Assembly: GCA_017411715.1 (NCBI GenBank)
Contig: JAFQPO010000013.1
Location: 1-56,788 of the forward strand
Reading direction: 5' to 3'
Length of the DNA stretch: 56,788 nt
From: Bacilli bacterium
GTDB lineage: Bacteria > Bacillota_I > Bacilli_A > ML615J-28 > CAG-313
The notes beneath the pieces were generated by a model. That model had not been told where the DNA came from. It saw only the letters and a list, made by a program, of their open reading frames with translations, and searched no databases. Of this stretch, positions 41,065-50,272 are shown in pieces. A program made the translations under genes and the position numbers. Each line of letters begins with the position of its first letter. Positions within the stretch are counted from its first letter, which is position 1.

Positions 41065-41227
41065 GATGTGATGATTTTCCAATATTGTAACTTGATAAAA
41101 ATAGTTTGTCATTTTAAATATTTGTTGGAAATTACATTTAAAGGTCCTATCAAAGAATTTGATGATAAGTTATAAATATGGAATGTAAAATTTTTTGAGT
41201 GTAATTTCGGGATAATTATCAATAATC

Positions 41228-41288
41228 TGTCACAAATTAAAAAATATTTCAAATTTGTGACACATTTTTTATAACTTTGTGGTATAAT
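41228..41288 (+). promoter_or_regulatory. Inverted repeat upstream of an extended -10 promoter
   Basis: tgtcacaaatt (41228-41238) is exactly repeated in inverted form at 41252-41262. TATAAT at 41283-41288 with TGG before it follows. No good -35 is seen, so an activator or repressor bound at the dyad may control the pyrophosphatase-like gene. The rest of 41065-41348 holds nothing recognisable. Confidence 0.6.
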
Positions 41289-41348
41289 ATTTTAGTTAAG
41301 ATTATACACGAATATTATTAATTAGTGGTAAACTTTTAGGAGAATTTT

Positions 41349-41681
41349 ATGTTAGGGAAAATAGTTGAGGTAATAATAGATAGACCACTTGGATCGTATC
41401 ATCCCGTATACAAAGATTTATATTATCCAGTAAATTATGGATATATTTTAGGTATTATCGCAAAAGATGGTGAAGAACAAGATGCATATGTTTTGGGTAT
41501 AGATTATCCAATTAGTAAGTTTACAGGTAAAGTTGCCGCAATCATTCATAGAACTGATGACATTGAGGATAAATGGGTAGTCGTTCCGATAAACATGCAT
41601 TTAACAAAAGAAGAGATTTTAAAACAAATAGAATTTCAAGAAAAATATTTTGATATTGAAATAATTTTAGATAATAAATGA
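41349..41681 (+). CDS. Short inorganic pyrophosphatase-like protein
   Basis: This encodes 110 residues. DRPLGSYHP, YYPVNYGYI and DGEEQDAYVLG correspond to the central strands of soluble family I inorganic pyrophosphatase, with DGEEQD in place of the metal motif D-G-D-P-x-D. It is about 60 residues shorter than a normal enzyme, a form widespread in Bacillota; hydrolysis of pyrophosphate is not certain. AGGAGA precedes the ATG. It is one of two intact genes here that end in TGA; the next gene is in the same frame beyond that stop but has its own ribosome binding site. Confidence 0.75.
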   Translation: MLGKIVEVIIDRPLGSYHPVYKDLYYPVNYGYILGIIAKDGEEQDAYVLGIDYPISKFTGKVAAIIHRTDDIEDKWVVVPINMHLTKEEILKQIEFQEKYFDIEIILDNK

Positions 41682-41693
41682 TTGGAGTTTAAT

Positions 41694-42197
41694 ATGATAA
41701 TTTTAATTGCGGGCGCATCACACACAGGAAAAACTAATCTTGCCCAAAAATTACTCGAAAAATATAAGTATCCTTATTTATCAATTGATCACTTGAAAAT
41801 GGGATTAATACGCAGTAAAAATACGACTTTAACTCCATATAGTAAAGATGAAGATTTGACAAATTATCTTTGGCCTATTGTTAAAGAAATCATTAAGACT
41901 GCTATTGAAAATAAACAAAACTTAATTGTTGAAGGATGCTATATACCATTTGATTGGGAAAATGATTTTACTAAAGAATATCTAGATAATATTAAGTATT
42001 ATTGTTTAGTTATGAGCAAGAAGTATATTGAAAATAATTTTATAGATATTAAAAACTACGCAAACATTATCGAACAAAGATTAGATGAATGTGAAATGAG
42101 TGAAGTAATAAAAGATAACGAAGAAATATTAGAAATGGTTAAAAAGTATAATGTTAATTATATTTTAATTGATGATGAATATAAAATAGAACTATAG
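41694..42197 (+). CDS. Small P-loop kinase-like ATPase
   Basis: This encodes 167 residues from ATG 41694 (TTGGAG just before it). Walker A IAGASHTGKTNLA is at the N-terminus, LSIDHLKMGLIR is a substrate-binding segment and LIVEGCYIP is the Walker B-like strand. The layout is that of adenylate-kinase-like or shikimate-kinase-like P-loop kinases. The substrate is unknown. It is 12 nt after the pyrophosphatase-like gene and 10 nt before the methyltransferase, forming an operon with both. Confidence 0.75.
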   Translation: MIILIAGASHTGKTNLAQKLLEKYKYPYLSIDHLKMGLIRSKNTTLTPYSKDEDLTNYLWPIVKEIIKTAIENKQNLIVEGCYIPFDWENDFTKEYLDNIKYYCLVMSKKYIENNFIDIKNYANIIEQRLDECEMSEVIKDNEEILEMVKKYNVNYILIDDEYKIEL

Positions 42198-42207
42198 GAG
42201 TCTATTT

Positions 42208-42966
42208 ATGACAAAAGATGAATTATTAAAGTATTTAGAAGAAGAGGAAAGTAAAACATTTTCCGGATGGGATTTTTCGTATTTAGATGGTAGATGGGAT
42301 GATGAAAAACTCCCCTGGGATTATAAAGAAATAGTTTTAAAATATTTAAAAGAAGAACATAAGCTTCTAGATATTGGTACTGGTGGAGGAGAGTTTTTAC
42401 TAACACTCAATCATCCATATCATAATACAATAGTAACAGAAGGATATTTACCAAACTTTGAAATTTGTTTAAAAAAATTAGCCCCTTTAGGTATCAAAGT
42501 ATATAATTATGTTGGTGATGAAAAGTTAGAAGAAATTGCTGATAATGAGTTTGATATAGTAATTAATCGACATGAATCTTACAATGAAAGTGAATTATAC
42601 AGAATATTAAAACCAAATGGTATTTTTATTACTCAACAAGTAGGTGCTTTTAATAATAATGATTTGGCAACTTTTTTTGATGAAAACCATCTTAATCAAT
42701 TTCCGGAAATGACTTTAACTAAATCACTTGTAAGATTAGAAAATAATCATTTCGATATTATTTTTAGTGATGAATATTATCCTACGCTTAAATTTTATGA
42801 TTTAGGAGCTATTGCATATTTCGCTAAAATTATTACTTGGGAATTTTTAAACTTTAATGTTAGAGATAATATTGATAAATTTTTAATATTACAAGACAAA
42901 CTTAAAAATGATGGCTATATTACATCTACTGAACATCGTTTTATTATTGTAGCTAAGAAAAACTAG
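42208..42966 (+). CDS. Class I SAM-dependent methyltransferase
   Basis: This encodes 252 residues. HKLLDIGTGGGEFLLTL (~50-66) is motif I of Rossmann-type methyltransferases; FDIVINRHESYNESELYRILKPNGIFI holds motifs II-III. N-terminal WDFSYLDGRW-type residues are common in this uncharacterised Bacillota group. The substrate is unknown. AGGAG overlaps the preceding stop. It is the third gene of the operon starting at 41349. Confidence 0.88.
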   Translation: MTKDELLKYLEEEESKTFSGWDFSYLDGRWDDEKLPWDYKEIVLKYLKEEHKLLDIGTGGGEFLLTLNHPYHNTIVTEGYLPNFEICLKKLAPLGIKVYNYVGDEKLEEIADNEFDIVINRHESYNESELYRILKPNGIFITQQVGAFNNNDLATFFDENHLNQFPEMTLTKSLVRLENNHFDIIFSDEYYPTLKFYDLGAIAYFAKIITWEFLNFNVRDNIDKFLILQDKLKNDGYITSTEHRFIIVAKKN

Positions 42967-42970
42967 TTAA

Positions 42971-42999
42971 TTGAAAAATATGTAAAAATATGTTATAAT
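42971..42999 (+). promoter_or_regulatory. Promoter of the acyltransferase gene
   Basis: TTGAAA (42971-42976), a 17-nt spacer and TATAAT (42994-42999). Confidence 0.78.
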
Positions 43000-43030
43000 A
43001 TGACGTATTAAAAATAGAAAGAGGCAAAGT

Positions 43031-44359
43031 ATGGCAGAAAAATTACCAATCTCCAAAAAACTAGCACGAAGAAAATACGCTCCTGCCCCTAGAGTAATTG
43101 CGGGATTATATAAATTTATAATGGTTGATATTGTTGGTCGTAAATATAAACCTAAGTTTCATATTATTGATAGTGTAAAAGATTGTGATGGACCTTGTTT
43201 TGTAATTTTCAATCATTTATCAAGAATCGATCATATGTATGTTTTAGGTGCAACTTATCCTAGAATTACTACTATGATTGCGAGCAACTCTGAATTTTAC
43301 CGTAAAAAATTCTCTTTTGTTTTTAAATTAAATAGAGTAATTCCTAAAAAGAATTTTTCACCAGATAGACTTACAATTGCTGCGACAAGTAGGGTAATTA
43401 AAAAAGGTGGTTGTATTACTTTCTCTCCTGAAGGTTTAGCTAGTGAATATGGGGGAAATAAACCAATTGTTCCGGGGACTAGTAAAATGTTTAAACATTT
43501 TAAAGTACCTGTATATTTATGTTATCTTGAAGGTCAATATCTACAAAGTACAAAAGTCTGCATCAAAGAACGTTTTGGTGAAACTCACGCGACACTTTCA
43601 TTACTTTTTTCTAAGGAAGATGTTGAAAGATTATCTGTTGAGGAAATGGATGATATTATTAATGAAAAGTTTAGAAGAAATGAATATGAGTGGAATAAAG
43701 AAAAACAAATTAAATGGAAAACTCATGGTGAAATTTGTCATCGTTTAGAAGATATTTGTTATAAATGTCCTAAATGTAAGATGGAATTTACTATGAAGGG
43801 TGTTGGTGATAAAATCACTTGTTCAAATTGTGGTAATGGTGCAACAATGGATGATTACTATCAATTCCATCCATATGAAAACGCGGTAATACCTGCGTCA
43901 CCATTTGCTTGGGTAGAACAAGAAAGAATGGATATTATAAAAGAAATTCGCGAAAATCCAGATTATTTCTTCGAGGATGAATGTCAAATTGGTAATCTAG
44001 ATGAATATAAATTAGTTGGTAAAAATAAAACAAGTTTTATAGTTGGTGAGGGTAAAGTTAGAGTCGATCATCAAGGCCTTCATTATAAAGGCACTCGCCA
44101 TGGTGAAGAGTTTGCATTTTCAATTGATTATAAGAGCTTGTATTGTTTAATAACTGAAGTTGATGCTAGCTTCTTTAATTTTTATTATAAGGGTGAGTAT
44201 TTTGATATTTTCCCTAAACATCAAACAGTTTGGAAGTTTTGTATGTTAGTTGAAGAAATGCATCGTTATCATATTAACTGGTATAAAAACTTCAAATGGA
44301 ATGATTATATGTATGAAGGAATGGAACTAGGAATTGATTTAAAAGAAGAAAATAATTAA
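43031..44359 (+). CDS. PlsC-type acyltransferase with zinc ribbon and extra C-terminal domain
   Basis: This encodes 442 residues. Residues ~20-225 form a 1-acyl-glycerol-3-phosphate acyltransferase domain: NHLSRID (~61) is the catalytic H-x4-D and FSPEGLASE (~131) is the E-G motif. Two C-x2-C pairs (CYKCPKCKMEF, CSNCGNG; ~240-275) form a zinc ribbon. The ~165 residues after it are a separate domain without a family I know. It likely acylates a lipid at the cytoplasmic membrane face. The zinc ribbon is unusual for PlsC and may mediate protein or nucleic acid binding. GAGGC precedes the ATG; it has its own promoter. Confidence 0.82.
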   Translation: MAEKLPISKKLARRKYAPAPRVIAGLYKFIMVDIVGRKYKPKFHIIDSVKDCDGPCFVIFNHLSRIDHMYVLGATYPRITTMIASNSEFYRKKFSFVFKLNRVIPKKNFSPDRLTIAATSRVIKKGGCITFSPEGLASEYGGNKPIVPGTSKMFKHFKVPVYLCYLEGQYLQSTKVCIKERFGETHATLSLLFSKEDVERLSVEEMDDIINEKFRRNEYEWNKEKQIKWKTHGEICHRLEDICYKCPKCKMEFTMKGVGDKITCSNCGNGATMDDYYQFHPYENAVIPASPFAWVEQERMDIIKEIRENPDYFFEDECQIGNLDEYKLVGKNKTSFIVGEGKVRVDHQGLHYKGTRHGEEFAFSIDYKSLYCLITEVDASFFNFYYKGEYFDIFPKHQTVWKFCMLVEEMHRYHINWYKNFKWNDYMYEGMELGIDLKEENN

Positions 44360-44408
44360 TATCATGTGCATTCTATCCTTTAAAAAATGCATTTTAGCTT
44401 TTTTAAAG

Positions 44409-44437
44409 TTGACAAAAAAAAATACAAGTGATATAAT
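44409..44437 (+). promoter_or_regulatory. Consensus sigma-A promoter of the lipoprotein gene
   Basis: TTGACA (44409-44414), a 17-nt spacer and TATAAT (44432-44437) are exact consensus. A weak tgcatt/aatgca stem with T-run just before it may end the acyltransferase transcript. Confidence 0.9.
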
Positions 44438-44470
44438 TTAATTACCAAATGGAAAAGGAGATTTGAAAAC

Positions 44471-44980
44471 ATGAAAAAAATTTTAAGTAGATTATTTTTA
44501 ATGGTAACTTTTTTAGGTTTCACTGTTGCATTAGTTGGATGTGGTGCTAAACCTGAATTAGATTTTGATGAAGCTAAGAAAAATCTTGAAGCTAAAGATT
44601 ACATCGTAGTTGTTAATGATAAAGAAGAAGCATTAGAAGTTAATGTTGTTAAAACTTTATATGCATACTCTTTTGAAGATAAAGATTCTGGTTTATATAT
44701 GACTGAATATGCTGATAAAAAATCTGCTAAATTAGCTTATGAAGAAATCAAAGCAGAATACGAAACAGCAATTGAAGAATTAAAACGTGAAATTAAAGAA
44801 TATGAAAACATTCTTAAAAAATATGAAGATAAACTAGATAGTGATAAAATCGATCATTACGAAGATGAAATCAAAGATTTAGAAAAAGAACTTGAAGAAT
44901 TAAAAGAAGATTCTGCTTATGGTAGAAGTGGAAAAGTTGTTTGGTACGGTTCAGTTAAAGCTGTTGAAGATACTAAATAA
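44471..44980 (+). CDS. Small lipoprotein with coiled coil
   Basis: This 169-residue protein starts with a lipoprotein signal (MKKILSRLFLMVTFLGF, lipobox LVGC at ~24). The middle (~30-90) is a compact domain; residues ~95-150 are a charged K/E coiled coil (YETAIEELKREIKEYENIL). I recognise no named family. It is anchored on the outer face of the membrane. AAGGAG precedes the ATG. It is monocistronic with a consensus promoter and strong terminator, suggesting abundant expression. Confidence 0.8.
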   Translation: MKKILSRLFLMVTFLGFTVALVGCGAKPELDFDEAKKNLEAKDYIVVVNDKEEALEVNVVKTLYAYSFEDKDSGLYMTEYADKKSAKLAYEEIKAEYETAIEELKREIKEYENILKKYEDKLDSDKIDHYEDEIKDLEKELEELKEDSAYGRSGKVVWYGSVKAVEDTK

Positions 44981-45000
44981 TTAAATTTATTTAAAAATAT

Positions 45001-45047
45001 GAGTTATCATTTGGAATACTAATTCCAGTTGATAACTCTTTTTTTAT
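45001..45047 (+). terminator. Rho-independent terminator after the lipoprotein gene
   Basis: Stem gagttatca (45001-45009) pairs with 45030-45038, with an inner tggaa/ttcca stem, then a run of T. Confidence 0.88.
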
Positions 45048-45063
45048 TTATATAATGATGTTG

Positions 45064-45094
45064 TGTTGACAACGTCAACATAATGTGATATAAT
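45064..45094 (+). promoter_or_regulatory. Consensus promoter with palindromic operator at the -35
   Basis: TTGACA (45066-45071), a 17-nt spacer and TATAAT (45089-45094). A perfect dyad tgttgac-aac-gtcaaca (45064-45080) covers the -35. This is a fitting site for the ribbon-helix-helix protein encoded just downstream. Confidence 0.82.
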
Positions 45095-45122
45095 ATAGAT
45101 ATAATAAAATGGGAGGGATTTT

Positions 45123-45311
45123 ATGAATAACTCAACAAATTTAAATATTCGAATTGATAAAAATGTTAAAGAAACATCTGAAAAAGTATTTGAAGACTTA
45201 GGTTTAAATATGACAACCGCAATTAATATGTTTTTAAGACAAGTAATTAGAGTAAATGGGATACCTTTTGAAATCAAAGCAGATAATGTAGAAAAAGAAA
45301 AAGGAGAATAG
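45123..45311 (+). CDS. RelB/DinJ-family ribbon-helix-helix protein (lone antitoxin-like)
   Basis: This encodes 62 residues. NLNIRIDKNVKETSEKVFED and LNMTTAINMFLRQ are the DNA-binding strand and helices of RelB/DinJ antitoxins. It is short and lacks most of the toxin-binding tail. No toxin gene follows; etfB starts 2 nt after its stop, and the etfB ribosome binding site lies in its last codons. It therefore heads the etfB-etfA-glcD operon, and its own dyad operator overlaps the promoter. It may work as a repressor of that operon rather than as an antitoxin. GGGAGGG precedes the ATG. Confidence 0.85.
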   Translation: MNNSTNLNIRIDKNVKETSEKVFEDLGLNMTTAINMFLRQVIRVNGIPFEIKADNVEKEKGE

Positions 45312-45313
45312 AT

Positions 45314-46102
45314 ATGAATGTATGTGTTTGTATTAAACAAGTTCCAGCCTCAAGTAATGTAAAAATTGATCCGGTTAATGGCACACTGGTTAGAGATGGT
45401 AATAATACGAAAATGAATCCATATGATTTATATGCGATTGAAATGGCTTTAAAAGTTAAAGAAATAAATGATTGTAATGTTAAGGCTATTACCATGGGAC
45501 CACCTGCTGCCACCGCAATCTTACAAGAAGCAATTTGGATGGGGTGTGATGATGGGTATTTGTTAACCGACCGAAAATTCGCGGGGGCCGATGTGGTAGC
45601 AACTGCGTATACTTTAAGTCAAGGTATTAAATATATGGGTAAATGTGACTTGGTAGTATGTGGTAAACAAACTACTGATGGTGATACTGCTCAAGTAGGG
45701 GCTGAACTTGCTCATTTTTTAGGCATTCCTTATGTTTGTTATGTAGATAAGATTATTGAAGTGAAAGATAAAAGTATTGTTGTTAGAACAAACTTAGATA
45801 AAACATATGAAATATTAGAAATAGCTTTTCCTTGTTTAATAACAGTTGAAAAAAATAATGAAAGTCCAAGACTTCCATCATACAAAAGAAGTGTTCAATA
45901 TAGTGACCATCAAGTACATAATGTAACATTTGATAAACTATTTGATGTGGATGAATCAAGATATGGTTTAAATGGTTCGCCAACACAAGTTGAGAAAATG
46001 TTTAATCCAATTAAAGATGACCGTAAAGTTATGTTAAATGATGAAACTGAATCTTACGCATCTCAACTTGCCGAATTATTAAAGGATAAAAAATATATTT
46101 AG
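45314..46102 (+). CDS. etfB: Electron transfer flavoprotein beta subunit
   Basis: This 262-residue protein matches EtfB. It begins NVCVCIKQVPASSNVKIDP and contains NPYDLYAIEMAL and CGKQTTDGDTAQVG, which bind AMP or the second, bifurcating FAD in anaerobes. With EtfA it hands electrons to or from the FAD enzyme encoded next. It has its AAGGAG inside the RelB-like gene. The order etfB-etfA-glcD is that of the electron-confurcating lactate dehydrogenase of Acetobacterium woodii (lctB-lctC-lctD). Confidence 0.95.
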   Translation: MNVCVCIKQVPASSNVKIDPVNGTLVRDGNNTKMNPYDLYAIEMALKVKEINDCNVKAITMGPPAATAILQEAIWMGCDDGYLLTDRKFAGADVVATAYTLSQGIKYMGKCDLVVCGKQTTDGDTAQVGAELAHFLGIPYVCYVDKIIEVKDKSIVVRTNLDKTYEILEIAFPCLITVEKNNESPRLPSYKRSVQYSDHQVHNVTFDKLFDVDESRYGLNGSPTQVEKMFNPIKDDRKVMLNDETESYASQLAELLKDKKYI

Positions 46103-46110
46103 GTGATACT

Positions 46111-47313
46111 ATGGGAAAATTAGTAATTAATCAAAATTTTGTAACTGATGAAATAGTTAAAGAACTTGAGAAAGTTTGTCCTTTTAATGCGTTTGAATAT
46201 GATGGTAATGAATTAACGATTAATGCTTCATGTAAAAACTGTAAACAATGCATAAAGCGAGGGCCAACAGGCGTTGTTATTTATGTTGAGGAAGAAGAAG
46301 TTATTAGTATTAATAAAGATGAATGGGTTGGCTTAACAGTCTTTGTTGAATTAGAATTTGGAAAAGTACATCCTGTCGTGTTTGAATTATTAGGTAAGGC
46401 TAAAGAACTAGCAGAAAAGATTAACCATCCTTTATATGCGGTAATGATTGGATCTAAGGAACAAGTTGATACTAATAAAGATGAATTATTATGTTATGGT
46501 GTTGATAAATTATTCGTATATCAAGACAAGTTATATGAAGATTTTAATATCGATAGAGCTTTTGAATGTGTAAAAGATTTTATTGAGCAAATTAAACCTA
46601 GTGTGATTTTGTATGGAGGAACATCTCTAGGAAGAAGTTTTGCTCCTAAAGTAGCAGCAGCTTTTAAAACTGGATTAACAGCAGACTGTACATCTCTTGG
46701 TATAAAAGATAATACAGACTTAGTTCAAGTAAGACCTGCTTTTGGTGGTAATATTATGGCACAAATTATTTGCACAAAAACTAGACCACAAATGGCAACA
46801 GTTAGATATAAAATTTTTAAAAAACCAGAAAAAGAACTTCCACATGGTGAAGTTATATATATGTCTACTACAGAAATTAATAAAAATAGTGTTATTAAAT
46901 TAATATCTAAAATTAAAAAAGAAATTGATGTTGATATTAGTGAAGCTGATGTAATAGTCGCTTGTGGTAGAGCTTTTAAAAATGAAAAAGATTTAAGTAT
47001 TGCATATGAACTTGCTAGTTTACTTGGCGGTAGTGTTGCTTGTTCTAGACCATTATGTGAAGTTGGCTTAATGAATGTTAAAAACCAAATAGGTTTAAGT
47101 GGCAAAACAGTCAGTCCAAAATTAATCTTTGTTTTAGGAATTAGTGGAGCTATTCAGTTTACATCAGGAATGAGTAATAGTGATATGATTGTCGCAATCA
47201 ATAATGACCCTAATGCACAAATCTTTGATCATTCACACTATGGAATTGTAGGAGATGTATTTAAAGTAGTACCAGAATTAATTAAAATAATTAAAGAAAG
47301 TAGAGGTGAGTAA
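46111..47313 (+). CDS. etfA: Electron transfer flavoprotein alpha subunit with N-terminal ferredoxin-like domain
   Basis: This encodes 400 residues, longer than plain EtfA (~320) by an N-terminal ~70-residue extension. That extension has VCPFNAF and later [13 protein letters not shown], giving C-x2-C-x2-C plus a separate C-P, a set able to hold one [4Fe-4S] cluster, as in LctC-type EtfA. The FAD-binding C-terminal part has [21 protein letters not shown] and [21 protein letters not shown]. It partners EtfB and probably exchanges electrons with ferredoxin. AGGTGA precedes the ATG, 8 nt after etfB. Confidence 0.94.
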   Translation: MGKLVINQNFVTDEIVKELEKVCPFNAFEYDGNELTINASCKNCKQCIKRGPTGVVIYVEEEEVISINKDEWVGLTVFVELEFGKVHPVVFELLGKAKELAEKINHPLYAVMIGSKEQVDTNKDELLCYGVDKLFVYQDKLYEDFNIDRAFECVKDFIEQIKPSVILYGGTSLGRSFAPKVAAAFKTGLTADCTSLGIKDNTDLVQVRPAFGGNIMAQIICTKTRPQMATVRYKIFKKPEKELPHGEVIYMSTTEINKNSVIKLISKIKKEIDVDISEADVIVACGRAFKNEKDLSIAYELASLLGGSVACSRPLCEVGLMNVKNQIGLSGKTVSPKLIFVLGISGAIQFTSGMSNSDMIVAINNDPNAQIFDHSHYGIVGDVFKVVPELIKIIKESRGE

Positions 47314-47314
47314 G

Positions 47315-48712
47315 TTGTATAAGAAAATTGATCAAAATGATATAACTTATTTATCAACTTTATTTGATGAAAAATATTTTTTCACAGGTGATGATATTCC
47401 TGAAGATTACAGTAAAGATGAACTTGGTGCTTTAGTAAGAAAACCAGATGTTTTAATCTTTGTTAGAAATGCAAATGAAATCTCATCTGTTATGAAGTAT
47501 GCTAATGACAATAAAATACCAGTAGTAGTTCGTGGTAGTGGAACAGGATTAGTAGGAGGATGCGTTGCATTAGAAGGTGGGATAGTTCTTTGTACATCTA
47601 AGATGAATAAGATTTTAGAATTAGATGAAAACAATCTTACTTTAACAGTTGAACCTGGTGTATTATTATTTGAAATTTATCAATATGTTGAATCACGTGG
47701 ATATTTTTACGCACCTGACCCAGGAGAAAAAACTGCTACTATCGGAGGAAACATTTCCACAAATGCTGGTGGAATGCGAGCAGTAAAATATGGAACAACA
47801 AGAGATTGGGTTGTGGGACTAGAAGTAGTTTTACCGAATGGAAAGATAGAACAATTTGGCAAAAAAGTTGTCAAAGATTCTACTGGATATTCATTAAAAA
47901 ATTTAATTATTGGTAGTGAAGGAACACTCGCAGTAGTAACAAAAGCAATTTTAAAAATTACTCCTAAACCCAAAGAAACTCTAAGTTTATTAGTTCCTTT
48001 TGAAACAAGAGAAGACGCAATTGATGCAGTGCCTGAAATTATTAAAGCTCAACTTAATACAACAGCGATTGAATTTTTTGAAAGAAATACTATTTTATTA
48101 AGTGAAGAGTTTTTAGGTAAGAAATTTCCTGAAAAAAGAAGTGATGCTTATATCTTATTAACATTTGAAGGACACAACAAACAAGAATTAAAATTCAATT
48201 ATTCAGCAGCCGCAGAAATATGTATTCGTGAATTAAAAGCAATTGATGCTTATATTGTTGATACAGATGATAGAAAAGACTCAGTTTGGAAAGCTCGTGG
48301 AGCTTTCTTAGAAGCTATTAAATCATCAACTGTGGAAATAGATGAATGTGATGTTGTAGTCCCTAGAAGTGAAGTAGCTGAATTCATTAAATTTACTTAT
48401 GAATTACAAGCTAAATACAACATTAGAATTCCTTCATTTGGTCATGCGGGGGATGGTAACTTACACATCTATATTTGTAGAGACAATTATACTAAAGATG
48501 AATTTAATAGTATTTTAGAACAAGTATTTGATGAATTATATGAAAGAGCAATTTCAGTTGGCGGATTAGTATCTGGTGAACATGGAATAGGGTATGCTAA
48601 AAAACACTATATGAAACGTCAACTAGGAGATACACAAATAGAATTAATGAATGGCATTAAAAAAGTATTTGATCCAAATAATATTTTAAATCCAGGCAAG
48701 ATTTGTCAATAA
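47315..48712 (+). CDS. FAD-dependent (D-)lactate dehydrogenase / glycolate oxidase GlcD-type subunit
   Basis: This encodes about 465 residues. The N-terminal FAD-binding part ([39 protein letters not shown]) and the C-terminal GlcD part ([24 protein letters not shown]) mark the VAO-type lactate/glycolate oxidoreductases. Beside etfB and etfA it should be the LctD-like subunit: lactate oxidation with NAD+ driven by reduced ferredoxin through the EtfAB flavins. I place the start at TTG 47315, 5 nt after AGAGGTGA; GTG 47306 lies within that site and overlaps etfA. No lactate permease is seen in the window. Confidence 0.9.
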   Translation: MYKKIDQNDITYLSTLFDEKYFFTGDDIPEDYSKDELGALVRKPDVLIFVRNANEISSVMKYANDNKIPVVVRGSGTGLVGGCVALEGGIVLCTSKMNKILELDENNLTLTVEPGVLLFEIYQYVESRGYFYAPDPGEKTATIGGNISTNAGGMRAVKYGTTRDWVVGLEVVLPNGKIEQFGKKVVKDSTGYSLKNLIIGSEGTLAVVTKAILKITPKPKETLSLLVPFETREDAIDAVPEIIKAQLNTTAIEFFERNTILLSEEFLGKKFPEKRSDAYILLTFEGHNKQELKFNYSAAAEICIRELKAIDAYIVDTDDRKDSVWKARGAFLEAIKSSTVEIDECDVVVPRSEVAEFIKFTYELQAKYNIRIPSFGHAGDGNLHIYICRDNYTKDEFNSILEQVFDELYERAISVGGLVSGEHGIGYAKKHYMKRQLGDTQIELMNGIKKVFDPNNILNPGKICQ

Positions 48713-48724
48713 TAAGGAGTAGTT

Positions 48725-50260
48725 ATGAAATATAATATTAAACCCGTTGAAGAAATGACAATTGAGGAATTAGTTGGTCAAGTTATTATGGTAGGTTTAC
48801 CAGGAAAAGAACTAGATAGTGAGTATAAAAAATTTATAAAAGATTATAAAATTGGTAATTTTATTTTATTTGCTCGTAATTATCAAGATACTAAACAAAT
48901 GAAAAAATTTATGCATGAGCTATATACTTATACAGATAGCATTGTTGGATCATTTCCTCTTGTATCAATTGACCAAGAAGGAGGAATGGTTGTAAGACTT
49001 TTTAAAGATGTAACTTTCCCCGCAAGTCCACTTACGACTTCTGCGACCAAAGTTGAAAATGCACCATTTGAAACTGGCTTAATAATTGGTAAAGATATGT
49101 TAAAAATGGGAATCAACTTAAATCTTGCGCCTTGCCTTGAAGTTAATGAAAACTTAAGAAATCTTTTAGTAAATGTTAGAGGATATGGAGCTACTAAAGA
49201 AATAGTACTAGAAAATGCGACATTATTTGTTAGAGGTATTAAACAAAGTGGTGCTTTAAGTTGTATTAAACATTTCCCAGGTGCAGGTTCAAGCACAAAA
49301 GACTCACACTTAGAATTACCAATAATTGAGGATTCAAAAGAACAATTATTAAACTATAACATGTATCCTTTTGTACATTTACTTGAAAGTGATGCATTAA
49401 TGACAAGTCACTGTCTATATAAATCATTTGATGAATTACCATCAACATTATCAAAAGTATTGCTAACTGAGGTTTTAAAAGAACAAATTGGTTATCAAGG
49501 CTTAGTTATTTCTGATGGTATGGAAATGAAAGCTATTCTTGATCATTATGGTATTGCTCGTGGAAGTATTATGGCTCTTAATGCGGGATGTGATATTCTA
49601 CTTTTATGTCATGAATATAAAGAACAAAAAGAAGCTTTAGAAAGTGTAACTAAAGCAGTTTATAATCACGAAATTGACATTGAACTTTTAAGGGAAAAAG
49701 TTAGAAAGATCAATGCGGCTAAAGAAAGATTAATTACAGGTCTTGAAAAATATTTTAATTTAGATGATTATAAAGTCATTTTTGAAGAACATCACTTGAT
49801 GCAAGAAATAGTTGATAATTCATATACTTTAATTAAAGGAAAAAAACCTTATTTAACAGATAAATCATTAATTATATCAACCCCGGCTACTGTTGCTAGT
49901 ATTGTAGAAGATGAGTTTGATGATCGTAATCTCGCAAAAGTTTTAAGAACAAATTTTTCTAAACATGACATCTTTGAATTTGGTAAAATCAATGAATCAA
50001 TTAATTTAGATGATTATGATAATATTTTAATTTATTCATATGATGCTTATCTTGATAAATTACAAATGAAAACAATTAATGAATTACTAAAAACAAATAA
50101 AGAAGTATTTGTAGTATCATTAAAAGGTCCAATTGATGAACCTTACTTTGAAAACTTACAAAACTATGCATGCTTATATGAATATACTCCTAATAGTATT
50201 AGAACAATCATTAAACAATTAAAAGGTGATTTTGAATTTAATGGGCGATTACCTAAATAA
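48725..50260 (+). CDS. Glycoside hydrolase family 3, NagZ-like beta-N-acetylhexosaminidase
   Basis: This encodes 511 residues. KHFPGAGSSTKDSHLELP fits the NagZ-type K-H-F/I-P-G...D-S-H motif whose D-H pair is the acid-base unit, and LVISDGMEMKAI carries the nucleophile Asp. IDQEGGMVVRL is the substrate-site motif. It removes N-acetylglucosamine from muropeptides or chitin-type sugars. There is no signal peptide, so it works in the cytoplasm. A ~170-residue C-terminal domain follows the barrel. AAGGAG precedes the ATG. It begins 12 nt after the lactate-dehydrogenase gene. Confidence 0.88.
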   Translation: MKYNIKPVEEMTIEELVGQVIMVGLPGKELDSEYKKFIKDYKIGNFILFARNYQDTKQMKKFMHELYTYTDSIVGSFPLVSIDQEGGMVVRLFKDVTFPASPLTTSATKVENAPFETGLIIGKDMLKMGINLNLAPCLEVNENLRNLLVNVRGYGATKEIVLENATLFVRGIKQSGALSCIKHFPGAGSSTKDSHLELPIIEDSKEQLLNYNMYPFVHLLESDALMTSHCLYKSFDELPSTLSKVLLTEVLKEQIGYQGLVISDGMEMKAILDHYGIARGSIMALNAGCDILLLCHEYKEQKEALESVTKAVYNHEIDIELLREKVRKINAAKERLITGLEKYFNLDDYKVIFEEHHLMQEIVDNSYTLIKGKKPYLTDKSLIISTPATVASIVEDEFDDRNLAKVLRTNFSKHDIFEFGKINESINLDDYDNILIYSYDAYLDKLQMKTINELLKTNKEVFVVSLKGPIDEPYFENLQNYACLYEYTPNSIRTIIKQLKGDFEFNGRLPK

Positions 50261-50272
50261 ATGAGGGCTTTT

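Noticed and set aside
41349-41681. Calling the 110-residue protein a fully active family I pyrophosphatase
   Set aside because: It is too short and the metal motif D-G-D-P-x-D is altered to D-G-E-E-Q-D, so only similarity is claimed.
41349-42197. Possible fusion of the pyrophosphatase-like and P-loop genes by reading TGA 41679-41681 as Trp
   Set aside because: The second gene has its own ribosome binding site and ATG at 41694, and TGG is used for Trp throughout, so TGA is a stop.
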